Source of the DNA: Melitaea cinxia
Taxonomy: Eukaryota > Arthropoda > Insecta > Lepidoptera > Nymphalidae
DNA: 64,000 bases
Direction of reading: 5' to 3'
Assembly: GCF_905220565.1 (NCBI RefSeq)
Contig: NC_059416.1
Location: forward strand, 10,974,001-11,038,000
Part shown: piece by piece, positions 32,030-44,469 of the stretch
How positions within the stretch are numbered: the first letter of the stretch is position 1
Layout of the letters: the number at the start of each line of letters is the position of its first letter
The notes under the pieces: generated by a model
The model's input: the letters and a program-made list of their open reading frames with translations, nothing else
Told to the model about the DNA's origin: nothing
The model's database searches: none
Made by a program: the position numbers and the translations under genes

Positions 32030-33060
32030 TAAAATACAGTTTATAGTAACTATGAAAGGGAAAACGAAATATTACAATTTTATTATAACGTAGTACTCGG
32101 TATATCCGGTAAAGTCGTCGCGATTAAAACATGGCGGTAGTCAGAAAACTTGCGTTCGGCGTCGTATCAGTGGTCTCGACTGGCCTACTAAAGCGGCCGA
32201 ATACTATTTACATATAAAATAATTGAACGTTATTTGTTCATAAATAATTATTAGTAAATATATATAAACATATTAAATTTTATATATTTTATAAATAAAT
32301 AAGTATATAAATATAGTTTACTGTATGAATATATAATTTAATAAATATAAATATACGAATATATAAATAATAATAAAGATATGTGCCCACAGGTTCATCA
32401 TCTAGTCATCAGGATCGCAAGTAATGTAGTAGTTTTGATGTATTAAATAATAAAAATAATAATTTTATTCATCTATTCATCCATTCAACCATTAGTCCAT
32501 TCATCCATTTTAATCATTTTTTTTTCTACATTTACACATTTAGAATAAAATAGCACCCCTCGCATTAAAATAGCTTTTCATTTTTATATCTGTTTTGTGA
32601 ATGTGTGATAAATATCAACCAGATCTTTTGATTGTAAATTTTAAGCTTTACCCTACAAACAGCATTGGTTACAGAACACAGGGATTTACTGAATTTAATC
32701 CAATTTCGAAGGAATCTGAAATCGGATAGAACGCGTGTATCAGAACCGAAATGTGCGTACATATACCCAAAGAGGCACGAGTCCCAACTAACGGTGCTAA
32801 AGTATCAAGTGCAAATTATGTTACAAAATTCATCTGGTACCTACTAAAATTTCACGAAAAAATTATGCGATGTTTAATTTCAATTAATTTAATTTGTCAA
32901 AAATAAACTTTAAAACCAAACAGATACAGACTGTTTGATTGTCCAGAAAAACTTCTAGTAAATATAAGACAAACCCTACCTTACTACTTATACACTTATT
33001 ACTATATTCTACCTACTTATAATTACTACTTATACACTTAGCACTTTACACCACACTACT
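32030..33060. other. AT-rich stretch, no gene seen
   Basis: Short ORFs of 60-65 codons only. A family E fragment lies at about 33068-33128. Confidence 0.45.
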
Positions 33061-33355
33061 ATTGCGCAGTTTTATTTAGCTGTGAACTTCTGTAAGGTCG
33101 AGAGGTACTTCCCTAGACGGCCAGCTCCTGATTTTTTTGACAAAGGCATTAAATTTGGTATTTGATTTATCGTTTTCAAGAAATTTTCCAGAATCGTGGA
33201 GACACTACGAACAGGTAAAGATAAGGTGGAATTAGAGAGGTTTTTTTGAATTCGCAATGCGAATGTTTTATTCATCGAGTCTCCACAACAAGTACTGTTT
33301 CTATTGAAAAAGTCTAAAGCTTTTTTTGTGCAATATATTTTAGTTGATACTTACA

Positions 33356-33478
33356 TCGCTTTGGTGTAGTGGTGCTACACCCTGTTTGTGATCACACACT
33401 GGCGATTGCGTGTTAAATTCCTGTTTGGAATGAATTTTCTTATTGGTATAAATATTTCTTTCCAGTCTGGTCGTCAAT
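33356..33478 (+). repeat. tRNA-derived SINE T3, diverged copy
   Basis: cgctttggtgtagtggtgct (A-box region) and a mutated B box (gcgtgttaaattcctg) precede ataaatatttctttccagtc. A better copy is antisense at 44741-44846. Confidence 0.5.
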
Positions 33479-33591
33479 TTTATTTTTTTATTTTTTTGTA
33501 GTAGTTGGTATTCTAATATTAGATATATTTAAGGGAGTATGCAATAAGTTATTGTAACCAAACAAAATAAAGACATCTATCTGAGAAACTG

Positions 33592-33750
33592 GAAGTACCT
33601 CGATCTTACAGAAGATTACAGCTAAATAATACCTGGGGGGATTAGGGGTAGGGTCGACAACGCGCTTGCGGTGCTTCTGGTATTGCAGGAGTCTAAAAGC
33701 TACGGTAATTGGTTACTATCAGGTGATCCGTATTTTTGTTTTCCACCCTA
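33592..33750 (+). repeat. SINE-like family E, internally deleted sense copy
   Basis: tacctcgatcttacagaaga joins directly to cctggggggattaggggtag, so the middle is lost. Ends near tgatccgtatttttgttttc. Confidence 0.55.
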
Positions 33751-34169
33751 ATTATATATTATATATAAAAAAGAAAATACCACAATAAGTGTAGTTTTGT
33801 CTAAGGAGTAATTTATAAGAAATAGTTATGTTGTTATTCAGGTTGGTAGAGACGGTAGGTAGCAATCAAATTTAATGAAATTCGAAGAAGGCAAATCTAC
33901 GACTATCTCGGCTAAGTGATTTTTTACTATGAACAGAACTAACGGCAAGGGAATCGTATCGGAGAGATTTTATATTAAAATAAAAAATGGTTTGCCACTT
34001 CAAAGCTTAAAAAAATGTCAAATAGTAGCATATTTAAGCGACGTAAAAAAAGAGGAGCTTCTCAATAAGACTTCTTATTATGTGTGTTATCTCATACTTT
34101 TTTACTCGGTATATTGATTTGATAAACATTTTTTTATTCAAAAACTGTGTTTTTTCATGTGGTCTCATT

Positions 34170-34990
34170 ATTAGTATCATCATCTTCCTGCCCTTATCCC
34201 ACTTATGTAGGGTCGGCACAACATGTTTTTCTCTTCCATTCCTCTCTATTATTCGTCACTTCAGTGCTTACTCCTTTCTTTCTCATATCCTCACTCACAC
34301 AATCCATCCATCGCTTTTTCGGTCTGCCGATCGCTCTTCGTCCTTCGACATTCATCCCTAACATTCTTTTACCCCCCTCCCATCATCATCCCTCCTCATT
34401 ACATGCCCATACCACGCTAACCTATTGCTCCTCATTTTCTCTGTCACGGGTGCTACTTTCAAACTTCCCCATCACACATCCATCTTATCATTCTCATCTC
34501 GGCTGCGTGCACTCTTCTTTCATCCGTCACTTTTGTTGCCCAACATTCCGATCCATACATTACGACAGGTCTTATGATCGTTTTATAGATTTTCCCCTTA
34601 AGTTTAAGGGGCATTCGTGGATCACAAGCTGTTCCAGAGACCTGTCGCCATTTCATCCATCCCGCATTTATTCTATTTTTCACGTCACGGTCTATGTTGC
34701 CGTCATTTTGTATTAATGACCCAAGGTAGCGGAAGTCGGAGCAGACTGGTAGGGATACACCATCCAAGGCAATATGGGAAAAACCGGACGAACCGCTGAA
34801 ATCGCAGAACAAGTGCTCGGTTTTAGACCTACTTATCCTCAATCCCGCGCCCTCCAGTCTTTCCTGCCATTTTCCCAGTCTGCTCTGTACCTCAAGGACA
34901 TTATCTCCGACAAGAACAACGTCGTCAGCAAACAGCATACACCAGGGTGCTTCCTCCTGTATGTCTGATGTTAGAACATCCATTACCAGG
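34170..34990 (-). pseudogene. RTE-type LINE fragment (reverse transcriptase C-terminal half)
   Basis: The minus strand is open for 174 codons at 34983-34459. It holds the RT active site FADDVVLVGD near residue 20, then RISRSKTEHL, FRYLGSLIQNDG and RPVVMYGSECWATKV, which are typical RTE-clade blocks. Reading then breaks and continues out of frame toward the 3' end, where the antisense of ggataagggcaggaagatg lies near 34180. The N-terminal endonuclease and most of RT are missing, so it is a truncated, dead copy. Long plus-strand ORFs over this region are its antisense shadow. Confidence 0.85.
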
Positions 34991-35336
34991 AGGAATAGAT
35001 ACGGGCTTAAAGTCTCATTATTAGTAGTCGATATAAATTGAAGTCCGTTTTATTCATTCATTCTTTCATTCATTCAGTTCATTCATTTAATTTTCGAGCA
35101 ATGATTATTTCTTACGTAACTTACGATAACCAGAGTTAATGAAATATTCCCTTGAGATGTCTATTTGGAACTGCTCATAAATTATATTAGTAGGCAACGG
35201 GCAAGGATAAGGAGCTTTGAGTCAGCACTTTGTGCATCTTCGATATGTAAACGATGTGATTTAGACACGCCGCCCCACGAGGATGTACGGAAACTAATTA
35301 TGTATTGATAATTGTATTAGTTTCGTCTATTTAGAA

Positions 35337-35624
35337 CAGCGTTTCCCAACATGTGGTATCCGTAGCCCTGTGGGTACGTATGCTTCAATTGAGGGTACAT
35401 GAAAATTTCGGTAGTGGTGGCGTAAATAATTAAGAGAAATGTAGAAATAAAAAAGTTAACATGCATAAATATAATTTTAATATATTATATTTAAAAACTT
35501 ATTAAGGTGCTAGATCTTGGGAGACACGTAAGAGATTTCTAAGAGTCGGTATAAAGTTATCAAGGTACCCATAAATTAAATGTTTTTGATTAGTATGTGA
35601 ACAGAAATAGGTTGAGAAACACTG
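35337..35624. mobile_element. hAT-like MITE (288 bp)
   Basis: The ends cagcgtttcccaac and gttgagaaacactg are inverted repeats matching at 12 of 14 positions, of the CAGNGTTTCTCAA type seen in hAT elements. It is non-coding. The 8-bp flanks (atttagaa and gcctagtg) do not match well, so it is old or the edges are slightly off. Confidence 0.55.
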
Positions 35625-35720
35625 GCCTAGTGTGTTGGATAGTCAAGTGGACTAATTTGAGGTTGATATCCACATAGATTTTTATATATATTTACATATA
35701 ACAATACGTTGCTACATTTT

Positions 35721-35962
35721 GACTGGCTCGTTGGCGCAGTTTGTAGCGGCCTGCTTACTGCTTTGCGGATTGCGGGTTCGATTCCCGCCTCAGTCTGGGT
35801 GTAATATTTGTATTTATGTATTTATATATGTAATATTTCTATCATTCTATGTATATTGATCAAATAAAGCAGCCTCCTGTTAGCTATAACTGTAGCATTA
35901 AGTTGCTTACCATAGTAACAGACGACCGTGTGTGTATGTTATAAGATATTTATTTATTTGAC
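35721..35962 (+). repeat. tRNA-derived SINE T1, copy
   Basis: gactggctcgttggcgcagt and B box ggttcgattcc at 35775-35785. The tail has tatttatatatg repeats, gcagcctcctgttagctata, and ends in ttatttattt. Confidence 0.8.
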
Positions 35963-36199
35963 ATTATGGAGTACACACTAAGCAGCTAAAATAATTGAGG
36001 AAATAGTACCTGCAGCACTTCTTTGAAAGCAAATATAAGCTTCAAAGTAAAATTTGAAAAAGCCACTGCAAGATAGTAGGAGTTTCCTTTGAATTTTATT
36101 TTTATCTATTTTTAACTTCTATACCAGCGTGTTGGAATTTTACGCGCGAATGGAACCGTAAAGCGTATGTAGAGCATTTATTTACAAATGGATACAGTC

Positions 36200-36408
36200 T
36201 TTGATATGAGTAAGCATATAAATGATGATATAAATGTTAAAGGAACAAGAGCGATCGGCAGTTCAAAAAAGCGATGGATGGATTGTGTGAGTGAGGATAT
36301 GAGAAAAAAAGGAATAAGCACTGAAGTGGCGAATAATAAAGAGGAATGGAAGAGGAAAACATGTTGTGCTGATACTACATAAGTGGGATAAGGGCAGGAA
36401 GATGATGA
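36200..36408 (+). pseudogene. RTE-type LINE 3' end
   Basis: An open stretch ends with SSKKRWMDCVSEDMRKKG and WKRKTCCADTT and then a stop, the usual C-terminus of RTE-type reverse transcriptases in insects. It is followed by gtgggataagggcaggaaga and tgatgat. Only about 50 codons of the LINE remain. Confidence 0.75.
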
Positions 36409-36529
36409 TAAGGTTGTTGCTACGCGCTGAACTCGAGAACTGCTATACTGATTCGGTATTTTTGAAAAGTTTTTGGCTTTATAACTTTGTAGAAGGGATG
36501 AAAATCATAATAACATAATAATTATTTTC

Positions 36530-36605
36530 AGTTTTGGTGCAAAAAACGCTGGCAGCATTTCCCCGTTGAATCGCTATGCCGATTCTCTGGGCAAAGAAAG
36601 CACCA
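36530..36605 (-). repeat. LINE 3' fragment (antisense)
   Basis: ctggcagcatttccccgttg then aatcgctatgccgattctct is the antisense of a block at 63715-63775. A third, diverged copy lies at 42940-42995. On the coding strand it reads like the end of a LINE RT (AIQRGNAAS). Confidence 0.5.
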
Positions 36606-36656
36606 GCCCTTTGTCACCAATGGAGTTAGTAAAATTGATAAAAATGATAAAGTTAA

Positions 36657-36862
36657 TCATATATATAAAATTCTCGTCTCACAAAGTTAGATACCATACA
36701 CCTCCGAAACGGCTGGACTGATTTTTATGAAATTTTGTGTGCATATCGGTTAGGCCTGGGAATCGGCTAACATCTATTTTTCATATCCCTAAGTTATAAG
36801 GGGGAGGATTAAGGGGGTTAATAACATATATGGCAAAACAACGTTTGCAGGGTCAGCTAGTT
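36657..36862 (+). repeat. Helitron-like repeat H1, copy 2
   Basis: Uninterrupted copy from tcatatatataaaattctcg to gcagggtcagctagt. It defines the end that is cut by the insertion at 9376. Confidence 0.65.
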
Positions 36863-37018
36863 TTAGCTAAAATAAATATATTTTTACTAAACACGCCTTT
36901 AGTGAACATTTAAAACTTGTAAAATTAATTGCAAGCTAAGTCTAACTGGATAAGCTAAAAGGAAAACCTCTAATTACAATACTATCAGTTATGCTATTTT
37001 ACAAAATTATCAGTTAAC

Positions 37019-37302
37019 TGAGGTAGGGCACAGCAGGAATTTCCTGCTAAAAATCTGGAGCAGCCCGACTGGAGTAGTAGTACATCGAACTTACAGAAGA
37101 CCACAGCTAAATAATACTGTTTTCAAGCAGTATTGTGTTCCTGTTGGTGAGTAAGGTGACCAGAGCTCCTGGGGGATTTGGGATTGGGTCGGCAACGCGC
37201 TTGCGATGCTTCTGGTGTTGCAGGCGTCTATAAGCTACGCTAATCTCTTACCATCAGGTGAGCCGTACGCTTGTTTGCCGAACTAGTGATATATAAAAAA
37301 AA
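37019..37302 (+). repeat. SINE-like family E, sense copy
   Basis: Runs from ctgaggtagggcacagcagg to tgccgaactagtgatatata plus an A-run. Confidence 0.75.
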
Positions 37303-37417
37303 ATTTCATTAGTTTATTCTTTTCTACAAATATTGCTAACGAAAGTTTTAATTTATTTGCGGGTTCTTGAGAAAATTTTGCAAAATTTTAACAAAGAATA
37401 ACGAGTACAGTGAAATC

Positions 37418-37630
37418 ATACCTCGACCTTACAGAAGATTACAGCTAAATAACACTGTTTTCAAGCAGTGTTGTGTTCCTGTTGGTGAGTAAGGTGACCA
37501 GAGCTCCTGGGCGGAACTGGGGGTCGGAATTGCGCTTGCGATGCTTCTGGTGTTGCAGACGTCTATAAGCTACGGTAATCGCTCACCATCAGGTGAGCCG
37601 TACGCTTGTTTGCAGACCTAGTTATATAAT
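37418..37630 (+). repeat. SINE-like family E, 5'-truncated sense copy
   Basis: Begins at acctcgaccttacagaagat and ends at gcagacctagttatataata. Confidence 0.65.
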
Positions 37631-38080
37631 AAAAGCTGCATCGTTTGCTAGCAAAAAAATATATATGTAATCGTATTTAAAAATTACTTAAATAAATATT
37701 TAACAGTTTGGTTTCTAGTTAAACACGCTACGAAGATTTATGTCCGATAGAGAAAATGCTCCAGACTTTGGGATGTAGATGGAATTTACTTATAGATTAG
37801 TTCTTTCGATTTGTTGAAAGTGCATTTTACCTCTTTGTCATATTAAGGGTTGTTTTTCGAAAGCACGTATCAGCGTTGCTCGAACACTGAAGGATTATTA
37901 TTTTTTATTTCTTTACGAAATTCACTCCTTCCGTGAGTTTAAAAACTGATATCAGGTTTAAGGTGAGATTGAATCGGTATTATGTCGTTTTTTTTAAGAT
38001 TTTCTGAAAAATAACCGAACTTTCTTATCTTCATTTTTTTTAACACAATCTTTAATTTGCATTTATCACCAGGATACTCA

Positions 38081-38330
38081 ATGTTGGCGGATATATTCTC
38101 TACTATGAGTAACGATCGCTATCAGGTGTACATGATAACAACCGGGACTGACGACTTAACGTGCTCTCCGAGGCACGGTGGGGAGGCCCACAAGGACTGC
38201 ACAAGCAACCAGACCACCGCAAACATCTGTATGACCAGTACAAATGTTTGTTATGTGCGGGAATCGAACCCGCAACCGCCAGAGTAACAGCTACAAACCA
38301 GTGCTGTGACCGTTGCGCCAACGCGTCGTC
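38081..38330 (-). repeat. SINE T2, antisense copy 2, 3'-truncated
   Basis: Head on the minus strand: gacgcgttggcgcaacggtc, with B box in cggttgcgggttcgattccc. It lacks the cccagcagtggg tail. The ORFs here are repeat sequence. Confidence 0.7.
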
Positions 38331-38838
38331 ACATTATATATTATGTACGAAATATTTTAATATAATATTTTTGCATATTATACTTTATTACGCAGGTCGG
38401 AGAATGAATATACCTTACTGGCTACCAATTCTAAGTCAGCAGGTTACTAATAGGGTACTACTTATAATTTACTTTTGGTGGTATACTTGTTGTTTAGCAT
38501 GCTTTTCATTCAATGTCTTTGCTGTGCCTATTGACCGGTTGTTTTCAGTAAATCTCACAGGTTCAATACGATTTTGTATTCACATCGCTAAAATTAACGT
38601 TAGTTACAACGAAACAAAATTCACATTAACACAAGTTCCACTTTTATGGACTCCCTCCGTCAATTAACCGTTCAATCAATCGACTTCCTCCCTGTCCGGT
38701 CATCATGTCGCCTTTTCGTGTCAAGGTGTCTTCTTACCTGAATCACCAACGTCTATCCCCAACTATACCTTGTTAAAGTATAGATAAAGCTTATTACTCG
38801 GTGCAGGATTACATAGTTGATAAAGAAGTGTGGACTTA

Positions 38839-40178
38839 CGCCCGGTTTCTGAAACGTTTGTCAAAGTATAGGTCTACTAATCGGCTGTTAGATTTAAAAC
38901 GGATGTCAAATCAATTGGAGTTGCTGAAACGTCATTCACAGCAAAATTAGCTAGTCCTCGATTAGTTTGATTTGACATTCGGTTTGTAACATGTGGTCAT
39001 GTAACATAATTAAATATTATTTTATATATTTGTGATGTATCAAAACCTACAGAAACTGTTAGTTGTGATGTTATTTAATACATATGATAATACTCAAACA
39101 TCTAATAAAGCATCATATAAACATCTAAGGAAGATAAAATAAATGGAAATAGTTCCTAAAAACAATAACTGACTAGCCCATTGGCACAGTTTGTAGTGGC
39201 CCTGCTTTCTGTTCCGCGGGTTGCGGGTTCGATTCCCGTCTGAGCCTGGGTGTAATATTTGTATTTATATATTTATATATCTATTATTTCTTTGTATATT
39301 TATAAAAAATGTATGTTATAAGATATTTATTTATTTATTATTATTTAAAAAAAAAAAAACAATATCATGAAAATAAGACGAAGAGCATCTTTAGAAAAAA
39401 AAAATTAAATTATCAGAATATTGTAAACTGATTTAAAAAAAACCATTAGTTTAGTAGAAAATAGTAAGATGAAAATATGATAAAGTAATTATAATTATAA
39501 TAGCTTGTTTCAAATTTTAGTTATTAAGTAATTATAAGTATTTTTTTAATAGTTCTTATAAATGTATATTTAGATATATATTTTTATGACCTTTTCTTTT
39601 AAATTCCCTATTATTTATATATTGTTAGTAATCAAATTTAAAACTTAACAATTAAAATGTGTCAATAATAGAGATGACCGACACTGAAGTGTTTTTATTT
39701 ATTATTGAACTTTGACCAGTATCTTCTTCGTAATAATAATATACATCTGTGTAAGCTACAACAAAGAACAAAAAATTTTAGTTTATCAAGACCAAAATGT
39801 AGACTATTATAAGATAAAACATACATTACATATATAAAACTTGAATATAAATATGTTTTACATACTTTTAAAGAACCAAAATGTAGTTTCACGTAGAAAA
39901 TAATTGTTTTCCTTAAGTTAATTCGCCGATATACACCGATTAGTTGACCGAGTATTTGACAGACGTTTGATCAATGATTATAGCTTAATTCGCGTTTCAG
40001 AAACCCAAAATGGCGGTTAACATACGATTCCAGAGTCAAATTTGACAGTTATGTCAACTGACAGTATGATTAAATTAAGTAGTTAACCATGCTTTTAGCA
40101 ACTCATTTCATGCTTAACAAGAGATTTGACAGATGATTTGTTAATTTCTGCTTTGATCAGCCTTTCGGAAACCGGGCG
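38839..40178. mobile_element. TIR DNA element (non-autonomous) with TTA duplication
   Basis: The ends cgcccggtttctgaaac and gctttcggaaaccgggcg (imperfect inverted repeats sharing CGCCCGGTTTC-GAAA) are each flanked by tta (38836-38838 and 40179-40181). A 3-bp TTA duplication is typical of PIF/Harbinger-type elements (established). The interior has subterminal motifs such as gtcaaatc and no transposase. SINE T1 at 39171-39350 has inserted within it. Confidence 0.6.
39171..39350 (+). repeat. tRNA-derived SINE T1 inside the TIR element
   Basis: gactagcccattggcacagt, B box ggttcgattcc at 39226-39236, then gtgtaatatttgtatttata and an A-run after ttatttattt. Confidence 0.8.
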
Positions 40179-40204
40179 TTAGTGACGCTGTATTTTATGC
40201 AACA

Positions 40205-40430
40205 TATTTCTAATTTCGTACTTAAAACACAGTTCATATATTATTTTTCAAAAGGATAATTGCGGAGTTTCTTGCCGATTCTTCTCTGCAGAATCTACAT
40301 TCCGAATCGGTGGTAGCTTTACTTCTACAAATTTAATAATTGATTTTTAAAGTTTTAATTTGCAAAATGACGATTCGAAAGTGCTCTTGGAGCCTATTTG
40401 AATAAAGCTATTTTTGATTTTGATTTTAAA
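40205..40430 (+). repeat. LINE 3' end (jockey/CR1-type)
   Basis: Contains ttgccgattcttctctgcag and ends gcctatttgaataaagctat with ttttgatttt repeats. This AATAAA-plus-TTTGA tail is common for lepidopteran LINEs. Confidence 0.55.
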
Positions 40431-40628
40431 TATTGTTGTAAGGTGAGTGTTAATGAATATCTACAGCACCTGATATTGGTTACGAAATATATTTTAATTA
40501 CAATTCACGAACTTGATGTTAATAGAAACTTATAGTTTTGGCTATTTTATTTATATTACACCAATAAAATAAAATATAACATTCTGAATAGGTCGTCTAC
40601 GCTTTTGTTAAACATACATTTAAAGTCT

Positions 40629-40947
40629 ATACAAATAAATAAAATTGGAGTGTCTGTTTATAGTATTAAAATAACCGCTTTTTACTAAATGCATTTGGAT
40701 CTATACACGGTACATATATCAAAATAGCATTTTTTACAATTTTCGTCTGTCTGTCTGTCTGTTTGTTCCGGCTAATCTCAGAAATGGCTGGACCGATTTT
40801 GACGGGACTTTCACTAGCGGATAGCTGATGTAATAAGGAGTAACTTAAGCTACTTTTGTTTCAGAAATTTATTTATTTGGCAACTCTGAGAACTTAACAA
40901 AAATTTTATTATAATTCCACACGGACGAAGTCGCGTACACAGCTAGT
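40629..40947 (+). repeat. Helitron-like repeat H2, copy
   Basis: From acaaataaataaaattggag to cgtacacagctagt, with a gtctgtctgtctgtctg run in the middle. Confidence 0.65.
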
Positions 40948-40999
40948 TATAATATAAAATAACGTCAAAAAATATCTACTTTTTCAAATGAAAAGGTGA

Positions 41000-41980
41000 T
41001 CAAAACTAAAAAGTCAAAATAGGAAAGCCAATCATCAATTTAAAAATTGCTACATCTTAAAATTAGGTACATCACAAATTTAGGTAATATACTTACTTAG
41101 TATTATCAAACAACCTTAACTTAGTCACAATATTTAATTAACTTTAGTGTCTTGATTTTTGTTTATTGCTATTTGGTATCCATGTTAATAACTAGGACTG
41201 AAGGCTTTACGCGCTCTTCTGTTACGATGGCTGGGTATCTAGATCAAAAACAAATATTACTTTGATTACAAACATCTGCCCAACGCAAAACAAAAGGCAA
41301 ATATCAGCCCTGTGTGGGGCAGATAATTGTTGTCTAGGCTGTCACTCATATGAAGATATTTGTTGTAAATATTTTAAGTTAAAAGTTTTATTGTACAAAG
41401 TTGCAACACAGGAAATTAATTTTACAACTGGTAACACCGTTCATGCCCAGGCGTCACTTGCAAGAGAAAATCGAAGATCACAAAATGGAGGTCGAAATAG
41501 TCTAATTAAATCAATTATAATTATTCATGTAAGCGCAAACATTTGTATTTGATCACTAAAGTGACGACCTTCCGTACTAAAGCAAGTTTTCACAAGTATT
41601 TTTATAAGTAATTCTTTCACAATATATTACGGTACAAAGTAAAACACACTGTATGTACATGAGCTGTCACTTACAGGCTGTTGTACTAACCACCGGTGTG
41701 CAACAGATAGGGCAAGCGCTCGATCGCTTACCGGGTCCCTCAGTTAATTAATTACATTACCTACGGTGTATGGAAACATATTAAACCACACAATATTAAA
41801 ACTAAACTACACGTATAATTTAATTTTGTTAATTATGACAAACTTATAAGCATACTTATAAACTATTAAGTTTATGAATATGTTGAGAACTTCACATATG
41901 TTCTGTTTTAGCCTACGTTGATAAGTTAGTGTTAGGTTCATAGGTAGGTTAGATTAAAACCTATTTACAACACCAATACA
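41000..41980. other. No recognisable gene
   Basis: A 96-codon ORF at 41262-41552 has scattered cysteines but no family I recognise. I do not call it a gene. Confidence 0.4.
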
Positions 41981-41984
41981 AAAA

Positions 41985-42150
41985 ATTTGGAAAGCCCTTC
42001 CAGCTTCCGTTTTTCCAAATAATTATAACTTGGGTATCTTCAAATCAAGAGTGAATAGGCATCTTCTAGGCAAGCGCACACTATCTTAGGCTGCATCTTC
42101 ACTTACCACCAGATGAGATCGCAGTCAAGCGCTAGTCTGTATATTAACAA
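41985..42150 (+). pseudogene. LINE RT C-terminal fragment
   Basis: The frame ending FKSRVNRHLLGKR, followed by a stop and cttaccaccagatgagatcg, resembles the last residues and 3' UTR of common lepidopteran LINEs. It is short and broken. Confidence 0.45.
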
Positions 42151-43197
42151 AAAAGATCGTTCGACGAAGACTACTACTAACTAACTACACTAGTTCTAGT
42201 GGTCTTTGTTCAGTTCTAGTGGTTTGTATAGTCGCTTAAACGCAATCAGCCGCTGGTTTGATTTTCATTCGCGGTAGATATATTTCTACAAAAAAAAATG
42301 TTTCTGGTCTGCGCGTCTGTCCTTGTTCCTCGATGAGAATTTAAATCATTGTCCTTAACATAGACCTTACTACTTACTACTTTTTGTTGTTGAGAAATTA
42401 TCCGCTAACCCGCACAGGTGAGTAGTGATTTGGATTAAGCTTCAACTTTTGTCCTTCATGGAGAAAGAGACCATTTCTTTACCCAGCAATGGGACGAATC
42501 GTCCAACAATACAGAGATACGATAAATTAAAAAACTGTACATGTAAATTCGTTCAAAATGTAACATTATATGGGTCGTTAAATTTTTCACACAATATTAC
42601 AAAATCCACTGTAATCTGGAAATATAGGCCGGGCCTCATCAGTTTTACGTTCCAGTTGAAATTGATTCTGCGCCAGCAGTTTCCTTGACTCCAACGAAGA
42701 TACAATTTTATGACTCTATGGATTTTATCGAAGTTTATATACCCAAAGGGTTCGAACGGAGATTGTGGGTTTACTTTCCGTCCGCTTATCTACAGAAGCT
42801 GGAAGTTTGTGTATAATACATAAACTATATATCAAATAATCGAAGTTATCCAATTTTATACTTGATTATAATGGAACACTTAAGAAGTAATTATTGACAT
42901 ATAGTTGTGGAATAATTAGTGTCAGAATAGTACCAGGAATGCTCGTGACATTATCCCGTTGAATCACAATACGGATTCTCTTGGCAAAAGTGCGACATAT
43001 CTCTAGGTACCTGCAATCAATCTGTAAATATTTTTTTTTTATTATTTAAAAAATATTTACTGTAATTTGGTTCAAAATAAATATTATATACTAAAAATAT
43101 AATAATAAAAAAATTACTACTGTTTTAAAAATTCATGCTTTACAACATGGACAAAATTTTATATTTTTCTAGTATAGTTTATGCTAAGTTTAGATCG
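42150..43197. other. No recognisable gene
   Basis: An 87-codon ORF at 42425-42688 has no recognisable features. The LINE fragment at 42940-42995 is the only repeat I can name. Confidence 0.4.
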
Positions 43198-43486
43198 TTT
43201 TTAACCGACTTCAGAAAAGGAGGAGGTTTCATAATTCGACCATAATTATATTTTTTTATGTAGGTTCGCGGATAACTTCGTCATTTATGAACCGATTTTG
43301 ATGATTCTTTTTTGTTGGAAGGGAGATACTACAAGGGTGGTACCATGATTAGGAAACCAGGATCTGACAATGGTACCCCAGAGAAATCAAGGGGATCCTT
43401 CGAAAATCGTAGCAGCGACTAGTTTGTTATTTTTTTTCGTCTACTTACGTTGTATTACTGGTCGATGTAATTCAAGTCAAGTATAA
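43198..43486 (+). repeat. Family A repeat, copy 7
   Basis: From ttaaccgacttcagaaaagg through aggaaaccaggatctgacaa to gtattactggtcgatgtaat. The final hairpin is missing. A 5' end fragment of the family lies antisense at 44147-44170. Confidence 0.7.
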
Positions 43487-44469
43487 GTATAATTCAAGAG
43501 ATTTTTTAGCCTGTTCTTGAGATGATAGTGATTTCACTTCTTTCTAAAAAAAATGAAATATAAATAAATATAAAGCTATATGTGTATATAATATGTATGT
43601 CTTCTCTTTTTATTATTTTCTTTAATGATAAATTCAAACATTCATTCCAATCTCTAAGAATTCTTACAAACGCTTATTACATTGGGCACTATAATAACAT
43701 TTGAATAAATTTTAAAGCTTAAAGTATGTGCAAGTAAAATGTAATTTTATGGATTTTTCAGTCGTCATACTGGATCTATACAGGAACCTTCTTGTGCGGG
43801 ATTTTATTACTTTAAATAAAACCAACTTTATTTATTTTTCATGTTCTTATTTGAACACAGATGGTCTCATTTTACAGCTTTGTACGTGAGATATATATTT
43901 CTTTCTTAAATTTATTTTAATAGAATTATTAATTTCGCTGTTACGTATTGATAAGTTCCAGTCAATATAAGCTGTGATGATTTGAAGTTCATTCAAAGAA
44001 GTCTTTAATAGGACATTGGTACTTAATGCACATATCGGTACTAATATTACAATAATAAAAGATCTATTCGTTTATAATTCATGAATCATGAAAATGCTGA
44101 ATTGTTTGAAATAATTGTATATATATAATTATATATATGTATATATCCTCCTCCTTTTTTGAAGTCGGTTATTTATGAATAAGTACCTTAAAGTAAATGA
44201 AATTCTATGCCAGGGATTCTGGAAAACATTGCAAAACCAATACTATTGGTAAAAAATATGACACATTATTAAAAGTACTAGGAACTTGTCATACTTCTGG
44301 AAGCTTTTGAATTTTCAAAGTCACTATCAACGGGTTACTGAGGAGCCTTAACAACGGCGTTGGCAACGTCACCAAAACTCTCGTAACTCCCGTAGAATCA
44401 ATACTGATCATAATATGGTCAATATAAAGAACTTAGCGATACGTTACGATACGATGCGATACGATTCAA

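Noticed and set aside
34147..34716. 189-codon plus-strand ORF
   Set aside because: Antisense of the RTE reverse transcriptase fragment; the minus strand carries recognisable motifs.
35329..35632. 8-bp target duplication for the hAT-like MITE
   Set aside because: The flanks atttagaa and gcctagtg match at only three positions, so the duplication cannot be claimed.
41262..41552. 96-codon ORF with several cysteines
   Set aside because: No recognisable zinc-binding spacing and no supporting context.
42425..42688. 87-codon ORF
   Set aside because: No motif, no neighbouring exon signal and AT-rich composition; the length is expected by chance in 64 kb.
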